A stretch of 64,000 nt of DNA from NCBI GenBank assembly GCA_012932295.1, contig JAAONU010000001.1, forward strand, positions 8,641,104-8,705,103, written 5' to 3'. Every line of letters begins with the position of its first letter. Position 1 is the first letter of the stretch. Of the stretch, positions 47,085 through 59,430 are shown in pieces. The DNA is from Cyclina sinensis (lineage: Eukaryota; Mollusca; Bivalvia; Venerida; Veneridae). The notes under the pieces were generated by a model that ran no database searches, was not told the DNA's origin, and saw nothing but the letters and a program-made list of their open reading frames with translations. Position numbers and translations under genes: made by a program.

Positions 47085-49600
47085 AATTAATCTTGGTGAG
47101 AATTAGTGACAACTGAAAACTGTGTAACAACGGTAATGACCTTGGTGGGGATTGAAAACTACACACCAAATGGTATGATATTGGCAATAAACTTGGTGAG
47201 GATTGAACACTATGCATCAACGGAACGACATCGGCAACGACCTTGGTGAGGATTAGACACAAGGCACCAGTGATAATGTCAACGTCAATGACCTTGGTGA
47301 GAATAATGAACAATAGGCACCAACGTTAACGTGATAATGTCAACGTCAATGACCTTGGTGAGAAAATGAACAATAGGCACCAAAGTTAACGTGAATGAGC
47401 TTGGTGAGGATTAGACACTAGGTTCCAGAGATAATGTCAACGTCAATGGCCTTGGTGAGGATTGAACACTATGCATCAACGTTAACGTGATAATGTCAAC
47501 GTCAAAGGCCTTGGTGAGAAAATGAACGATAGGCACCAAAGTTAACGTGATAATGTCAACGTCAATGACCTTGGTGAGAAAATGAACAATAGGCACCAAC
47601 GTTAACGTGATAATGTCAACGTCAATGACCTTGGTAAGAATAATGAATAATAGACACCAAAGTTAACGTGATAATGTTAACGTCAATGACCTTGGTGTGA
47701 AAATGAACAATAGGCACCAACGTTAACGTGATAATGTCAACGTCAATGACCTTGGTGAGAATAATGAACAATAGGCACCAACGTTAACGTGATAATGTTA
47801 ACGTCAATGACCTTAGTGAGAATAATGAACAATAGGCACCAAAGTTAAAATGATAATGTCAACGTCAATGACCTTGGTGAGAATAGTGAACAATAGGCAC
47901 CAACGTTAACGTAATAATGTTAACGTCAATGACCTTGGTGAGAATAATGAACAATAGGCACCAACGTTAACGTGATAATGTCAACGTCAATGACCTTGGT
48001 GAGAATAATGAACAATAGGCACCAACGTTAACGTGATAATGTTAACGTCAATGACCTTGGTGAGAATAATGAACAATAGGCACCAAAGTTAAAGTGATAA
48101 TGTCAACGTCAATGACCTTGGTGAGAATACTGAACAATAGGCACCAACGTTTACGTGATAATGTCAACGTCAATGACCTTGGTGAGAATAATGAACAGTA
48201 GGCACCAAAGTTAACGTGATAATGTCAACGTCAATGACCTTGGTGAGAATAATGAACAATAGGCACCAAAGTTAACGTGAATGAGCTTGGTGAGGATTAG
48301 ACACTGGGTACCAGAGATAATGTCAACGTCAATGACCTTGGTGAGAATAATGAACAATAGGCAACAAAGTTAACGTGAATGAGCTTGGTGGGGATTAGAC
48401 ACTAGGTACCAGAGATGATGTCAACGTCAATGACCTTGGTGAGAATAATGAACAGTAGGCACCAAAGTTAACGTGATAATGTCAACGTCAATGACCTTGG
48501 TGAGAATAATGAACAATAGGCACCAAAGTTAACGTGAATGAGCTTGGTGAGGATTAGACACTAGGTACCAGAGATAATGTCAACGTCAATGAAATCGGTG
48601 AGAATAATGAACAATAGGCAACAAAGTTAACGTGAATGAGCTTGGTGGGGATTAGACACTAGGTACCAGAGATAATGTCAACGTCAATGACCTTGGTGAG
48701 AATAATGAACAATAGGCACCAAAGTTAACGTGATAATGTCAACGTCAATGACCTTGGTGAGAATAATGAACAATAGGCACCAAAGTTAACGTGAATGAGC
48801 TTGGTGAGGATTAGACACTAGGTTCCAGAGATAATGTCAACGTCAATGAAATTGGTGAGAATAATGATCAATAGGCACCAAGGCTGACGTTAACTGCATT
48901 GGCCTTGAAGAGGATTGAAAACTTGTCACCAATTGTAATGACAACTGCAATGACCTTGATGCGATTTGAACACCTGACACCAATGGGAATGTTAACTGCA
49001 ATGACCGCGCTGATAATGGAACATTAGGCACCAACGATAATATCAATGCCAACATCTCTGATAAGGAATGAAAACTAGGCAACAAAGGTAATGTCAACGG
49101 CAATGACCCTGATTGAGACTGAACATTAGGCACCAACAGTTATGACTAAGGCGATGACCTATGTATGAACGGAACACTAGGTACAAACGATAATATCAAC
49201 GGCAATGACCCTGACTGAGACTGAACACTAGGCACCAACGGTTATGACAACGGCAATGACCTTTGTATGAATGGAACACTAGGCATCAACTGTAATATCA
49301 ACGCCAACGACCCTGGTAAGAAATGAAACCGTATTGTCAACCTCAATGACCTCGATGTGGATAAAAAACTAAGCACAGTGGTGAGGATTGAAAACTAGGG
49401 AACATTGGTACTGTCAACTGTATTGGCCTTACCTTGGAGAGGGTTGAACAGTAGGCAACAACGGTATTGGACTTGGAGGGGAATGAAAACTAGGCAACAG
49501 CGGAATCAATCATTTTTAGGATTGAAATTTAGGCAACAACGGCAATTACAATGACCTTGGCGAGGATTGAACACTAGTTACCAGCAGAAATGTCAACAAT
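47085..49600. repeat. 61-bp minisatellite with higher-order structure
   Basis: The unit contains TGACCTTGGTGAGAATAATG, AACAATAGGCACCAA and GTTAACGTGATAATGTCAAC, with a 61-bp period. Around 47400 and 48280-48800 a shortened variant (ATGAGCTTGGTGAGGATTAG) is interposed. Its spacing alternates 98, 159, 98, 159 bases (48281, 48379, 48538, 48636, 48795), a 257-bp higher-order unit. The part from about 48880 to 49600 is older and diverged. About two dozen units keep TGACCTTGG, the complement of CCAAGGTCA. Confidence 0.95.
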
Positions 49601-50803
49601 GTTAATATATTTAAGAAAAGACCCACCTTGAAGCTAATATAACGACAGGAAGGCTCAGTTGGCTTTGTTATGTAAAACAAAACCCTTGTCCAATCTTCTT
49701 TATCATACTGCCTAACACTGCCACCGTTTTTTTATGAAGCAAAGGCTGACTTCTATCATGATTTCTTGTGAATGCTGCATTGCAAGTCATTACAATGCTT
49801 CTCTAAGCCATGTTCCTTTTGGCACTTAGGTAATGTATGTATGTTTGCTTTCTTCCTCGAACGCTGAAGTTTTTTTGGTCAGTTCTTCAAATTTACGCCA
49901 CACGTGTCTCACCAAAGCTCTGTTAGTTCTTATACTTTGAGAAAGCGTGTTTAATATAGCAAGTATATTTTAGAAGTCCACATAAAACATGACCTAAAAG
50001 AAAGCACGTGAAATCCATGCTGTTTATAAACACACAAGTTGACGAGAAGTCCATGTTCTTTGCGAAAATAGACATAGGATTATATCTGAATATCGAGTCA
50101 TTCGAAATTTTGAAACCAAGTAGCTTTTTTATTTTTTATATAAGAAATCAGATATAACAAAACTATAAATACGATAAGTAGAAATTCAGACTAGTGTTGT
50201 CGTGAAGACGCCTTTATCTGTTTAAACATTTTTTCCCCATATATTAACATCAAATTGATAGAAGCTTACAGTACGGAAAAAATTATTTCCAGAATGATTA
50301 TAACTTTAGAACAGCCATAAAGGAACAAACTTTTTTGTATGAGTATTCCTTTGCTAGGGCTACATAATAGAGATTGAGGTAGGGAACTTGTGACACATGT
50401 ACACTTCAGACAAATATCACTGGAGGTAAAAGAAAGTTAAAAAGAATCAGATTTAATAGTTTGACCCGATAATACTATGACAGTCATTTTGATTCATTAC
50501 ACTACTCCTCATTTCCCGAGCTTAAATGACATGTCCTTGGAAACTGAAGAACTAAAATGTAGGTTACTTCACCTATGTACTTTTTCATAACAAGCCACGT
50601 ACCAGTACACCGAACCAGGATACATAATAGTTTATCTTTTCTATGTATGATTAATAAATCAAAACTGACGGAAGAAATATCTGTGTATTGACCAAACATT
50701 GTCAAACATGCTCATTTAAATATTTTCAACAATAAAGTGACGGAAAACTTGAAAAACTTGAACGCAAAGACCAGAAATAGAAACTATTTTCTGAATCAAA
50801 ATT
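49601..50803. other. AT-rich intergenic DNA, nothing recognised
   Basis: No supported feature was found. Confidence 0.35.
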
Positions 50804-51055
50804 TTATGATCTTCCTTGTTTTATGAACAATTGCAGCTGGGCGGCGAGATTTGCTACAGGTCTGTAAATATTGTATCTAGAATTTTCGGGTACTGTGGCT
50901 GCTAGAAATAAAAGTCGAAGAGAATGCATTTCTGCTGTCGTCAGTCGGCAAGAGTGAATTTTGCTGCCAACAGTATCATTTTCACACTGTGGCTCGACGA
51001 AGCCTTTAGAACTTGCAACGGTTAAAACTTGCAACGAATTGTATAGATATATCAC
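50804..51055 (-). CDS. Coding-like island, possible 3' exon, unidentified
   Basis: A minus-strand frame of 83 codons with balanced composition ends RLLFLAATVPENSRYNIYRP...IKQGRS and a stop at 50804. The middle and end (about 60 codons) are GC-richer than their flanks. The upstream boundary is unclear, since no strong acceptor is visible. It could be an exon, a pseudogene piece or chance. No family was recognised. Confidence 0.25.
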   Translation of the reverse strand: MIYLYNSLQVLTVASSKGFVEPQCENDTVGSKIHSCRLTTAEMHSLRLLFLAATVPENSRYNIYRPVANLAAQLQLFIKQGRS

Positions 51056-52675
51056 ACATATGGTCCCTGATTCTTAGCAATATCGTAAGTTCGAAAACCA
51101 ATTCAATTAGTATCTTTTTTTACAATCAAAATTTTGAAAACTTAATCCCCAGTGTTATTCTCTAACCGTGCTTGATTCTGATCCGAGTTGAGTACAAGTC
51201 CAATACAACATCCATCTGCATCATGTGACCCAATATAAATTGATTTATATGACGACGGTTTAATTTTTACCGGGCCTCTTTGCTTTCATCTTTTCTCCAC
51301 CTGCATTTTCACCTGCTGTCAGTGCACTTATGTATTTAATGTCTGTATATGACATCTGTATATCAAAATCATTTTCAATCCATCAGAATTTTGCTTCCGC
51401 GGCCGTTTTAATATGACAGTCTGACAAAGTTTTCCAAGATCGACAGGGCACTCTGCGCTGTATCCAAGATACAAGGAACAGGGTAATTCATTTGTAGTCA
51501 TCTCGTTGTCAAAGTAAGACTTGTAAGAAAGAGGTCGTACTCTGGACCACGACTTTACATCGGCAGATACGACTACATATGGCTGAATAATTTAGTACCA
51601 TCAGGGCTCCACATTACATGCAGAATGCTTTGAGATGGGCCTGGCAATTCTTATTTGAGCCGAGCCCATAAATGAAATTTAAATTTCTAGTAAGTTAACC
51701 TATATTTTGTACGTAATTTGTAAATCTGTGTAATATCTCTGATACATTCCTCTGAATGGAAAATGCAACTTTCAAGTCTACAGTGTGTCAATTATTATTT
51801 CGATCGGTGTATGCATACACAAAGTTTCTTTAACTATTGCAGGTCTGAACTTTCACAAACCGCCTGTAAGACGAGATGCCGTTACGTGTATTTATAACCA
51901 TTTCACACGCTTATCGAAAACTCGCCTTACCGATTAGGGGGCCAATACCCTTGAATCCGACCCTTAATCTTAAAGTGAGCTGGAAACTGGAACATTAGCT
52001 GATCTATTTTGGCAAAGATCCCTGAAGGTTTTGTAATATATCAATCCTTACCATCCCATATCCTTAGAGAGAGCCATTCGATCACGTATTCGAGTTAACA
52101 TTAAACAATATATCATTTTGACACATGTAATATTAACCTGTTAGGAAAATTTGGATATATAAGAAGATAAAGCGGAGGGTTTGACATCTTCATGAACGGT
52201 TTTATGACCAGTGAAATTTAATTGTCGGAGGCAAATGCATCCCTGTTACATTCACCGCGAGCTTTTTAGGTATTACGCACTGGTGACACCGGGATTTTTG
52301 TGTTTGCCAATTAAAGTGTCGCACGTGAGGGAAATATTGAATGTTTCATACATCCTGTAGAAGAAATGCTAGACGGAAGAAACTTGGGATGTTTTTACCC
52401 CTTAAGATATATCTAAAACACTTTCTTTTTGACAAAGCGCATGCATGCCTTTGCGATATGCCCAATAAGAAACTGGTTTTATCTGGAAGGCAGGATGTTT
52501 GATTTGTCACCAAGAATGAAGCGATATCATACCAATACTTTTCGGAAAGGTTCTGCAGATTTTTGCTATTTGTCACGTTTAGATAAAATATAATTGCAAA
52601 TATAGCTTCTGATAACATATATACCTAAGAAGGTACTTAGTATAAAACTCCTTGCAGTAACAAGATATCACAGAT
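51056..52675. other. Intergenic DNA, nothing firm
   Basis: A 90-codon minus-strand frame (52618-52346) has no recognisable family. Otherwise nothing was seen. Confidence 0.3.
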
Positions 52676-52820
52676 TGCATTCAAGCCAGAATACAGATCA
52701 TATTACATGTGTGCGTTCAAGCCAGAATACAGACCATATTACATGTATGCGTTCAAGCCAGAATACAGACAATATTTTATGTATGCGTTCAAGCCAGAAT
52801 ACAGACCATATTACACATAT
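52676..52820. repeat. 36-bp tandem repeat, 4 units
   Basis: GTTCAAGCCAGAATACAGAC is repeated every 36 bases, four times. The period is a multiple of three, so a short repeated SSQNTDHIT frame appears. It is not coding by any other sign. Confidence 0.95.
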
Positions 52821-53352
52821 ATCAAAATTAGTTTTCTTATTTTATTTATCGTGTATTCTAAACCGCCTTGTTGAAGTTTTCGAACATTGATCGAAATTTA
52901 TGACATTAATTTACAATGTATATTATTCTAGCTCTTATCTCGAAGAAACTAAGATAAATGAGATAAAACAATCCCTGCAAGAAATTCACCTGTCTTAGTG
53001 AAACTTAGATCGACCAATGGCAAAGCCCCTCATGGTATAGTTTGGTGGCATGACACTTTGGCAATGACATCAGATTCATATTCTATTTTTAAATGAGTGT
53101 AGATCACTGAATTCACTTGAATTGGTATTCTCGTTTAATTGGTCACCACAAAAATGCCCTGCTTTTATTTAGTGGCGTGTTACGGCTCACCGCCATCTTC
53201 GTGTTTTTTTCCACGATCAAGATAAATATGCATACTATATAAAACCAAGTTAATTACCTTTTAAGAGTAAACATATGGATTTCTTCAGAGTAAGAAATGT
53301 GGTAATTTTATAATACGAATCACATGTATCGAGGACGTGTGGACCTGGTGCC

Positions 53353-53600
53353 GTATTCATAAAGCATTTTAAGTTTTTCTCTGTTAAGTTTGACTTTTGT
53401 CGAAATTTTGCAAATCAGTTTGCAGCGTTAGTGCTTAAGGAATAAGTGTGAAACTTTCAAACAATGTTCATTATACTTCAAGAATAAGAAACGAAAAAAA
53501 AAGATTTAAACTCTTTCTTGTTAACTGAAAATAGACTCTTTACTAAAAACTGCAGTTTAAGAAAAAGGGTTAAGTTTTTACTTAGATGTTTTAAGAATAC
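53353..53600. mobile_element. MITE-like inverted repeat
   Basis: The left end GTATTCATAAAGCATTTTAA is mirrored by the right end, which in reverse complement reads GTATTCTTAAAACATCTAAG. Both are followed by an AAGTTTTT/AAAAACTTAA block. The ~248-bp element has diverged arms, so it is old. Ends of the GTATTCATAAAGC type are common in marine invertebrate repeats. Confidence 0.5.
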
Positions 53601-55824
53601 AACCACTAAGTGGGCCGTTGACGTTCTTTCTGCTACACTAACTTTTAGTTCTATTCACAGCCGTACAAAATATTTTCCGAATAAATTTCATCAGGCGGCC
53701 AGAGTCAGGCAATTCGAATTTTCAACTTCGGTCCGAACATCTAAATCCTTTTAAATATATTGACAAAAACAATGCAAAATTGACAGGACATCCCTTGTCG
53801 ATTTCCGTGACTCAGTCTAAAACATTTTTGACTCACGTTTAATTTGATTCGTCAGCATCTACTGGTTCTAATCAAGCAGAATCGAATCGATGACGTCAAT
53901 GGAATTTTTCAAATTTCAATTATTAGTAAATGAAAACTGTCCAACATTGGTTTTATATTTCAGCTTCATACGTGACCATTACGAAGCCTTGTCATGCGAT
54001 GTCAGCGTTATAAATCAGCCCCATTTCGTGTAGATATTTTCTGGACCTATTCATTAACTGTGCGGAGTTCGGGGTTGGTTGATGCTGGTGGGATAAAGTA
54101 AATATTTCACGTGTGGTCCAGGGGAATGTGAAATTAACAATCAACTAGATGGTTTTCGAATGAATCAAACGTACACGAATGAGTATTTCAACTTGAACTC
54201 GGAGGTTGATAATGGCAGTTTTAAGTGATTAACTCGTGTCAACACTTACTAATCATTAAAGATTTCAGTATTGGCAGTATATAGGCACAAACAGATGTCG
54301 TTTGCTGAAGGTATTTTATTTACCCGACTATGCCCGATGTACACAAAAGAAAAGTGATGCAAAGTTTATGCACCTATCAATCTGGCAATTTTTCAAAGTC
54401 CCAAAAGTAGGAGATGCTTTACATATCAAATATCCTGGGATCTAAAATTTGGCCAAAGTCTATTTCCCTAGATTCGGAATCATTTTGTCTGTCAAATTCC
54501 CGCCGGTCGGGAACCTTCTTCTGGCCAAAGTCAGGTTCCTCACCTTCCCGCTCTCCACTATTCTTTTACAAAATTCGTGTGGCTGTCTGATGTGAAGTAG
54601 ATGGAAACGCCACACCGTTTTAAAAAGCTCAAGACGATACGTACTTTTATGATTTTACAAAAAGCAAAAATTATCTCCGATTTACGTCGACACCCCTCAT
54701 AAACTATCCCGAGGTTTTTGCTGCAGAAAAAATCTTTTAGCTCTCCTTAATGCTTTTTTGATCAGACATTACCATAATTAACTTCATAAATCTGTAACTG
54801 CTACTTTTGCATGTTGTCTTGTTAACGTGTATTAGTAGACTGCGGTGGCAAAACTAATGAGAGTGTCCAAATCTGTCATCTCAGTCTGGTATATTGTACA
54901 CCAAAAGTGGCAGTGATTTAAACATCTTCAGAGGCTTCTCTGACAAAAGTATGCTTCCTGCAAGCTTTTTGTGGACGCGATGTGACAGTTAACTATTTTA
55001 ATGTTGGTGCAAGAAATTGTTTTAATGCGAATTCCATCGTTTTGATAAGTTTTCTTTTATGTCCGTCAACAGGATTTTAGTTGTGTCGGCGAGGTTAATT
55101 GGGCCATCTTTCCCGTAGAAGTATTATACAAGACTAAGTGTGTTATATAGTACCTCCTAACTGAAGAGCACTAATTTCTATTAATTTACTCTGGCCTACT
55201 TGAGCCAGTATTTTTCTGAAGTTTTTGCTTTTCATGTTTGAGGAAATTAAGAGAAAATTTCTTTAATTTTTTATATGAATAGACTATTATGCAGCTTTTG
55301 AACACGGTTAATACATTAAAACAGCGTATCCATGGTTTCAGTAACTATTTTCAAAAAAAAAAACAATAAAAAAAACCCACAAAAAAACACAGTTAGCCTT
55401 TTTCATATTTTGCTTAAATGACCAGTATAGCAATAAAATTAATTCAAGCAAATCTGAAGCACCACCATATATTTCGAATTTTCCTTGGTATATTTCCCCT
55501 CATCATAAAGTGGGTGGAATAAACTGGTACCATATTTGTAATCACATTTCAGTAGTTCCCACTATTAATAACTTTTTTGTGTGTTTTATTCATAATAGTC
55601 ATAAGATTTAAGTACAGTGAATGATTAGACTGCATTGTTGTTTTTAACATGGCCAGGCTAAGACACACAGTGATTTTCAAATTTAATAGACCTACTTGGC
55701 TCAGCAAAGTCTGAAAATCTTTAAAATCTGTGGGTGTTATAATGATCATATTTAGTCATCAGACAGATCTTCTTAAATCAAATCACATAATGGTTGAAAA
55801 AAATCAATACACCCCACTAGCTAA
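53601..55824. other. Intergenic DNA, nothing firm
   Basis: A partial repeat of CTGGCCAAAGTC occurs near 54450 and 54520. No other feature was seen. Confidence 0.3.
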
Positions 55825-56025
55825 AATGAGATAACGCCCTCTAAACCATTTAACTCATATTGAGCGGGTAGACTGTACCAGGATGGAACCGTACTAGATA
55901 CACATTCTGTGTATGAAACTGCTTCCTCACATAAATGGTAATAGCGGGACACGAGCCCATGACCATGGTGAGGGGTTAAGTGATGGAGTCTAGAACTTGG
56001 TGACCAGTCTGCCAGTATAAACATG
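55825..56025 (-). mobile_element. Possible SINE relic, minus strand
   Basis: A GC-richer ~200-bp block, open on the minus strand, contains ATTTATGTGAGGAAGCAGTTT and a CATGGTCATGGGCTCGTGTC head. The layout resembles dispersed bivalve SINE-like repeats, and its coding frame (67 codons) is probably incidental. Only one copy is in this window. Confidence 0.25.
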
Positions 56026-56618
56026 GCATACTTTATCAGTATGCAATAGAGTACTTGAATAACATTGAAAACATTCCTTTAATTGCGAGTATTAAATGGT
56101 TCCGGTGATGGGGCATGCGTCTTGTTTGGCAGAACATCTCGTTGTTAATAAATGTTAATTTCTCGACTCGCATCTAATGTTTAGTAGTGGAGATACATTT
56201 AGCAAGTTGGAAGGGGAACCATTCTTTACAGCTAGGCAACGAGTTGCATGGTAAATCTTACAGGGCCTAAACCATGGGTTAACACATTACAAAGAAGACA
56301 CAACATTCAAGTAATATTTATCTTTATTTCATATATTACATACAGCTGTATATAATTTTGGCATAAAAGATGTACATGTATTTACATTCTTAAATTGAAA
56401 ATCAGACCAGAATGGTGTTAAAGCAAACAACTTACCCAGTTCATCATGACATACAACAAAATGAAACTTATCCTTACCTGTGTGCAAACTTTGCACTGTT
56501 CATGGGATTAGAAACATTTTGGGGAATCTAGTCCTTGTTCACATACCATTGTCATAAGAACCAAAATAAGCTATCTCTATCTCTCATCAAATATTGTGTC
56601 TGCTTTCTGCATCAGTAA

Positions 56619-56730
56619 ATGGTAGGGAATCTTGAACCAATGCTGGATCAATGTTTGTTGCTAACTGGGAACCAATGGTAGGGAATCTTGAACCAATGCT
56701 GGATCAATGTTTGTTGCTAAACTGGGAACC
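56619..56730. repeat. 56-bp tandem duplication
   Basis: ATGGTAGGGAATCTTGAACC at 56619 is repeated at 56675. The two copies are almost identical, one extra A apart. Confidence 0.95.
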
Positions 56731-56735
56731 AAATC

Positions 56736-56800
56736 AGTTTTCGCAATGATCTCAGAAGTACTTCATATCTGCCAGACCAATACGAAAACCAATTCTGTTT
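56736..56800. repeat. Array-flank repeat, copy 1
   Basis: TCAGTTTTCGCAATGATCTC, then CAGACCAATACGAAAACC. A similar block stands at 59272-59333 (TCAGTTTTCAAAATGATCTC, then CAGACCAGAATGAAAACC). The two copies bracket the minisatellites at 56930-59262. Confidence 0.7.
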
Positions 56801-56929
56801 AGAAGCACAGTCAGAAACTGGCCTTTCCCATCTGATCATGTCCCAATTCCCCAGATGGCTTCTGGTTCCTTCCAAAGGCTTCTCTGTCTTGCAACAGGCT
56901 TCCATGTACTAATACAGTCTACTCTGTCC

Positions 56930-58280
56930 AGGTAAGGTTTCCACACCCTTTTACAGATTTCCTTGTCTAGCAATGCACTTACACGTTCCATCATAAGTTT
57001 CCATTCATTGTGTTATAGACTTCCATGCCCCATTCCCGGCTTCCACACCCTTCCACAGATTTCAATGTGAAGTGACAGGTTAACAAGCTCACTCAATGAT
57101 TAACATACTCTGTCACTGGCTCCCTATCCTGTCTATGCCATGTCATACGCTTCCTTGCCCCATCAGATTTCCCTGTACTGCCCTAGTCTTCCTTGCATAG
57201 TCAGAGACTTCCCTGCACAGTCAGAGTTCCTTGCACTGTCAGACTTCCCTGCACTGCAATGGTCTTCCTTGCACCATTGCACCATCATAGACTAAAACCC
57301 TGCACTGTCACAGAGTTCCTTGCACTGTCACAGACTTCCCTGTCCTGTCGTAGGTGTCCTTGCTCCGTCAAGGACTTCCTTGCACCGTCATAGGCTTCCC
57401 TGCCATCAGACTTACTTGCTGTGTCAAGGGCCTCTGCACCATCAAAGGCTTCCCTGCTCTGTCACAGGCTTCCTTACTATGTCATGGGCTTCCTTGCACC
57501 GTCATAGACTTAACTGCACCGTCACACACTTACTTTCCATCATAGACCTCACTGCGCAGTCATGGTCTTCCTGCACAATCACTAACTTCCCTGCAGAGTC
57601 ATTGCACCATCATAATACTTCCTTGTGTAGTTGTACACTTCTCTACTTCCCTGCCCTGTCATAGACCTTCTTGTCCCGTCATAGGCTTCCCTGCATCGTC
57701 ATATACTTTTCGACATTGTTGTATAGAATTCCCTGCCATGTCTTATACTTTCTTGCCCAGTCATAGTTTCCTTACACCCTCATAAACTTCCCTGCCCTGT
57801 TATGGGCTTCCCTGCCATGTCATAAAATACCCCGTCCTGTCATGGGCTTCCTTGCACCATCAGAAACTTTGCTGCCCTGTCATAAACTTCCTTTCACCAT
57901 CATAAGTTTTCCTGCACCATCAGAAACTTTTCTGCCCTGTCATGGGCTTCCTTGCACTGTCACAGACTTTCCTGCCCTGTCATGGGCTTCCTTGCACCAT
58001 CAGAAACTTTCCTGCCCTGTCATGGGCTTCCTTGCACCGTCATACACTTTTCTGCCGTCATAGGCTTTCTTGCACCATCATAAATTTCCCTCATCTGCCA
58101 TGGGCTTACTTGCACCTTCATAACTCTCCTGCCCTGTCAAGGGCTTTCTTGCACCATCATAAACTTCCCTGCTCTGTCAAGGGCTTTGCTGCACTGTCAT
58201 AAACTTCCCTGCCCTGTCATGGGCATCCTTGTACCTTTAAAGACTTCCTTGCTCTGTCACAGGCTTCTCTGCCCTGTCAT
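56930..58280. repeat. 20-bp minisatellite arranged as 40-bp dimers
   Basis: Units of the form GGCTTCCTTGCACCRTCATA and ACTTTCCTGCCCTGTCATGG alternate, giving a clear 40-bp period from about 57800 to 58220. Units are more diverged towards 56930. Many short Ser/Pro/Leu/His-rich frames on the + strand are products of the repeat. Confidence 0.9.
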
Positions 58281-58829
58281 AAATTTATCATTCCTTTAAA
58301 GTTATAAAAAGAGTATTACTTATATGCAACTTTGACAGATTGCAATAGTCTGTTTCATTTTCTATTTGCTGCACAGCTAACCTTAAAAGGAGTAAAAGCT
58401 GACATTTAGATATGTTTGATAGTGAATGAAATGTTTGTTCTAGTAGAGAATAAATCAAGAAAATTAGATAGAGTTGTGCATTTAACATCATATTCTTATT
58501 AACATTTCTTTTTGGTTAAAAGGGTAAACTGTTCATAATGATTTATACTCTATCCTAACAAACTGATTTGAATAGCAAGCCAGTATACAGGAACTCTATG
58601 CACATCACCTTAAACTTGTACATGCTTTCACTATGAGAGCATGAAAGCTTCTCTTTCCTTTCACAAAAACATCAAATTTGCCATTTTCATCCTCACTTTA
58701 TCATTCCTTATACAGAATATACAAGTAAAGTCACAAAATCTTCTATTATCACTTTCACACTCTGTGTAACCCTTTATTCTAAATGGCATTCTTGTGTCCA
58801 CTACCCGTATGTTCTGTATATCCCATTAC
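58281..58829. other. AT-rich spacer between arrays
   Basis: No supported feature. Confidence 0.35.
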
Positions 58830-59262
58830 TCTAGCATTTAGTGTTCAGATATCTGTGTTTTGTGCAGCCTTGTTGATGCAGGTTGTTCATTTTTTGCAGC
58901 CATGATTTAACAGTTAATTGCAGCCATACTGTACTAGTTAATTGCAAACCATGCTGAGTTCAGATATCCAGGTTTTGTACAGCCTTGCTGATAACAGGAT
59001 ATTCTTTTTGCAGCCATATTGTATCCGTGAATTGCAAACCATGCTGTGCTCAGATATCCAGGTTTTGTACAGCCTTGCTGATAACAGGATATTCTTTTTG
59101 CAGCCATATTGTATCAGTGAATTACAAACCACGCTGTGTTCAGATATCCAGGTTTTTTTTTTTTAGCTTTGCTGATAACAGGATATTCATTTTTGTAGCC
59201 ACGTTGTATCAGTTAAATGCAACCATGTTGTGTTTTGAAATCCTGGTTTTGTGCAGCCATGT
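58830..59262. repeat. 90-bp tandem repeat, about 4-5 units
   Basis: TTGCAGCCATATTGTATC and TTCAGATATCCAGGTTTTG recur every 90 bases (CAGCCATA at 58921, 59011 and 59101). The outer units are degenerate. Because 90 is a multiple of three, open frames occur on both strands. Confidence 0.9.
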
Positions 59263-59271
59263 TGTTTCAAT

Positions 59272-59333
59272 ATCAGTTTTCAAAATGATCTCAGATGCTA
59301 TATAAACCTGTCAGACCAGAATGAAAACCGACT
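59272..59333. repeat. Array-flank repeat, copy 2
   Basis: Copy of the block at 56736-56800 (TCAGTTTTC..AATGATCTC and CAGACCA..A.GAAAACC). Confidence 0.7.
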
Positions 59334-59430
59334 TTGCCCACATGCTCTTTATCTGCAATTCCTCAATTTCCTCCAGTCGATGCACAATCAATCCTTTGCC
59401 TATTCTTAATTAGACAGATTTATAGAGGAT

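Noticed and set aside
57193..58202. Several 60-110-codon Pro/Ser/Leu/His-rich frames
   Set aside because: All arise from the 20/40-bp minisatellite in overlapping frames.
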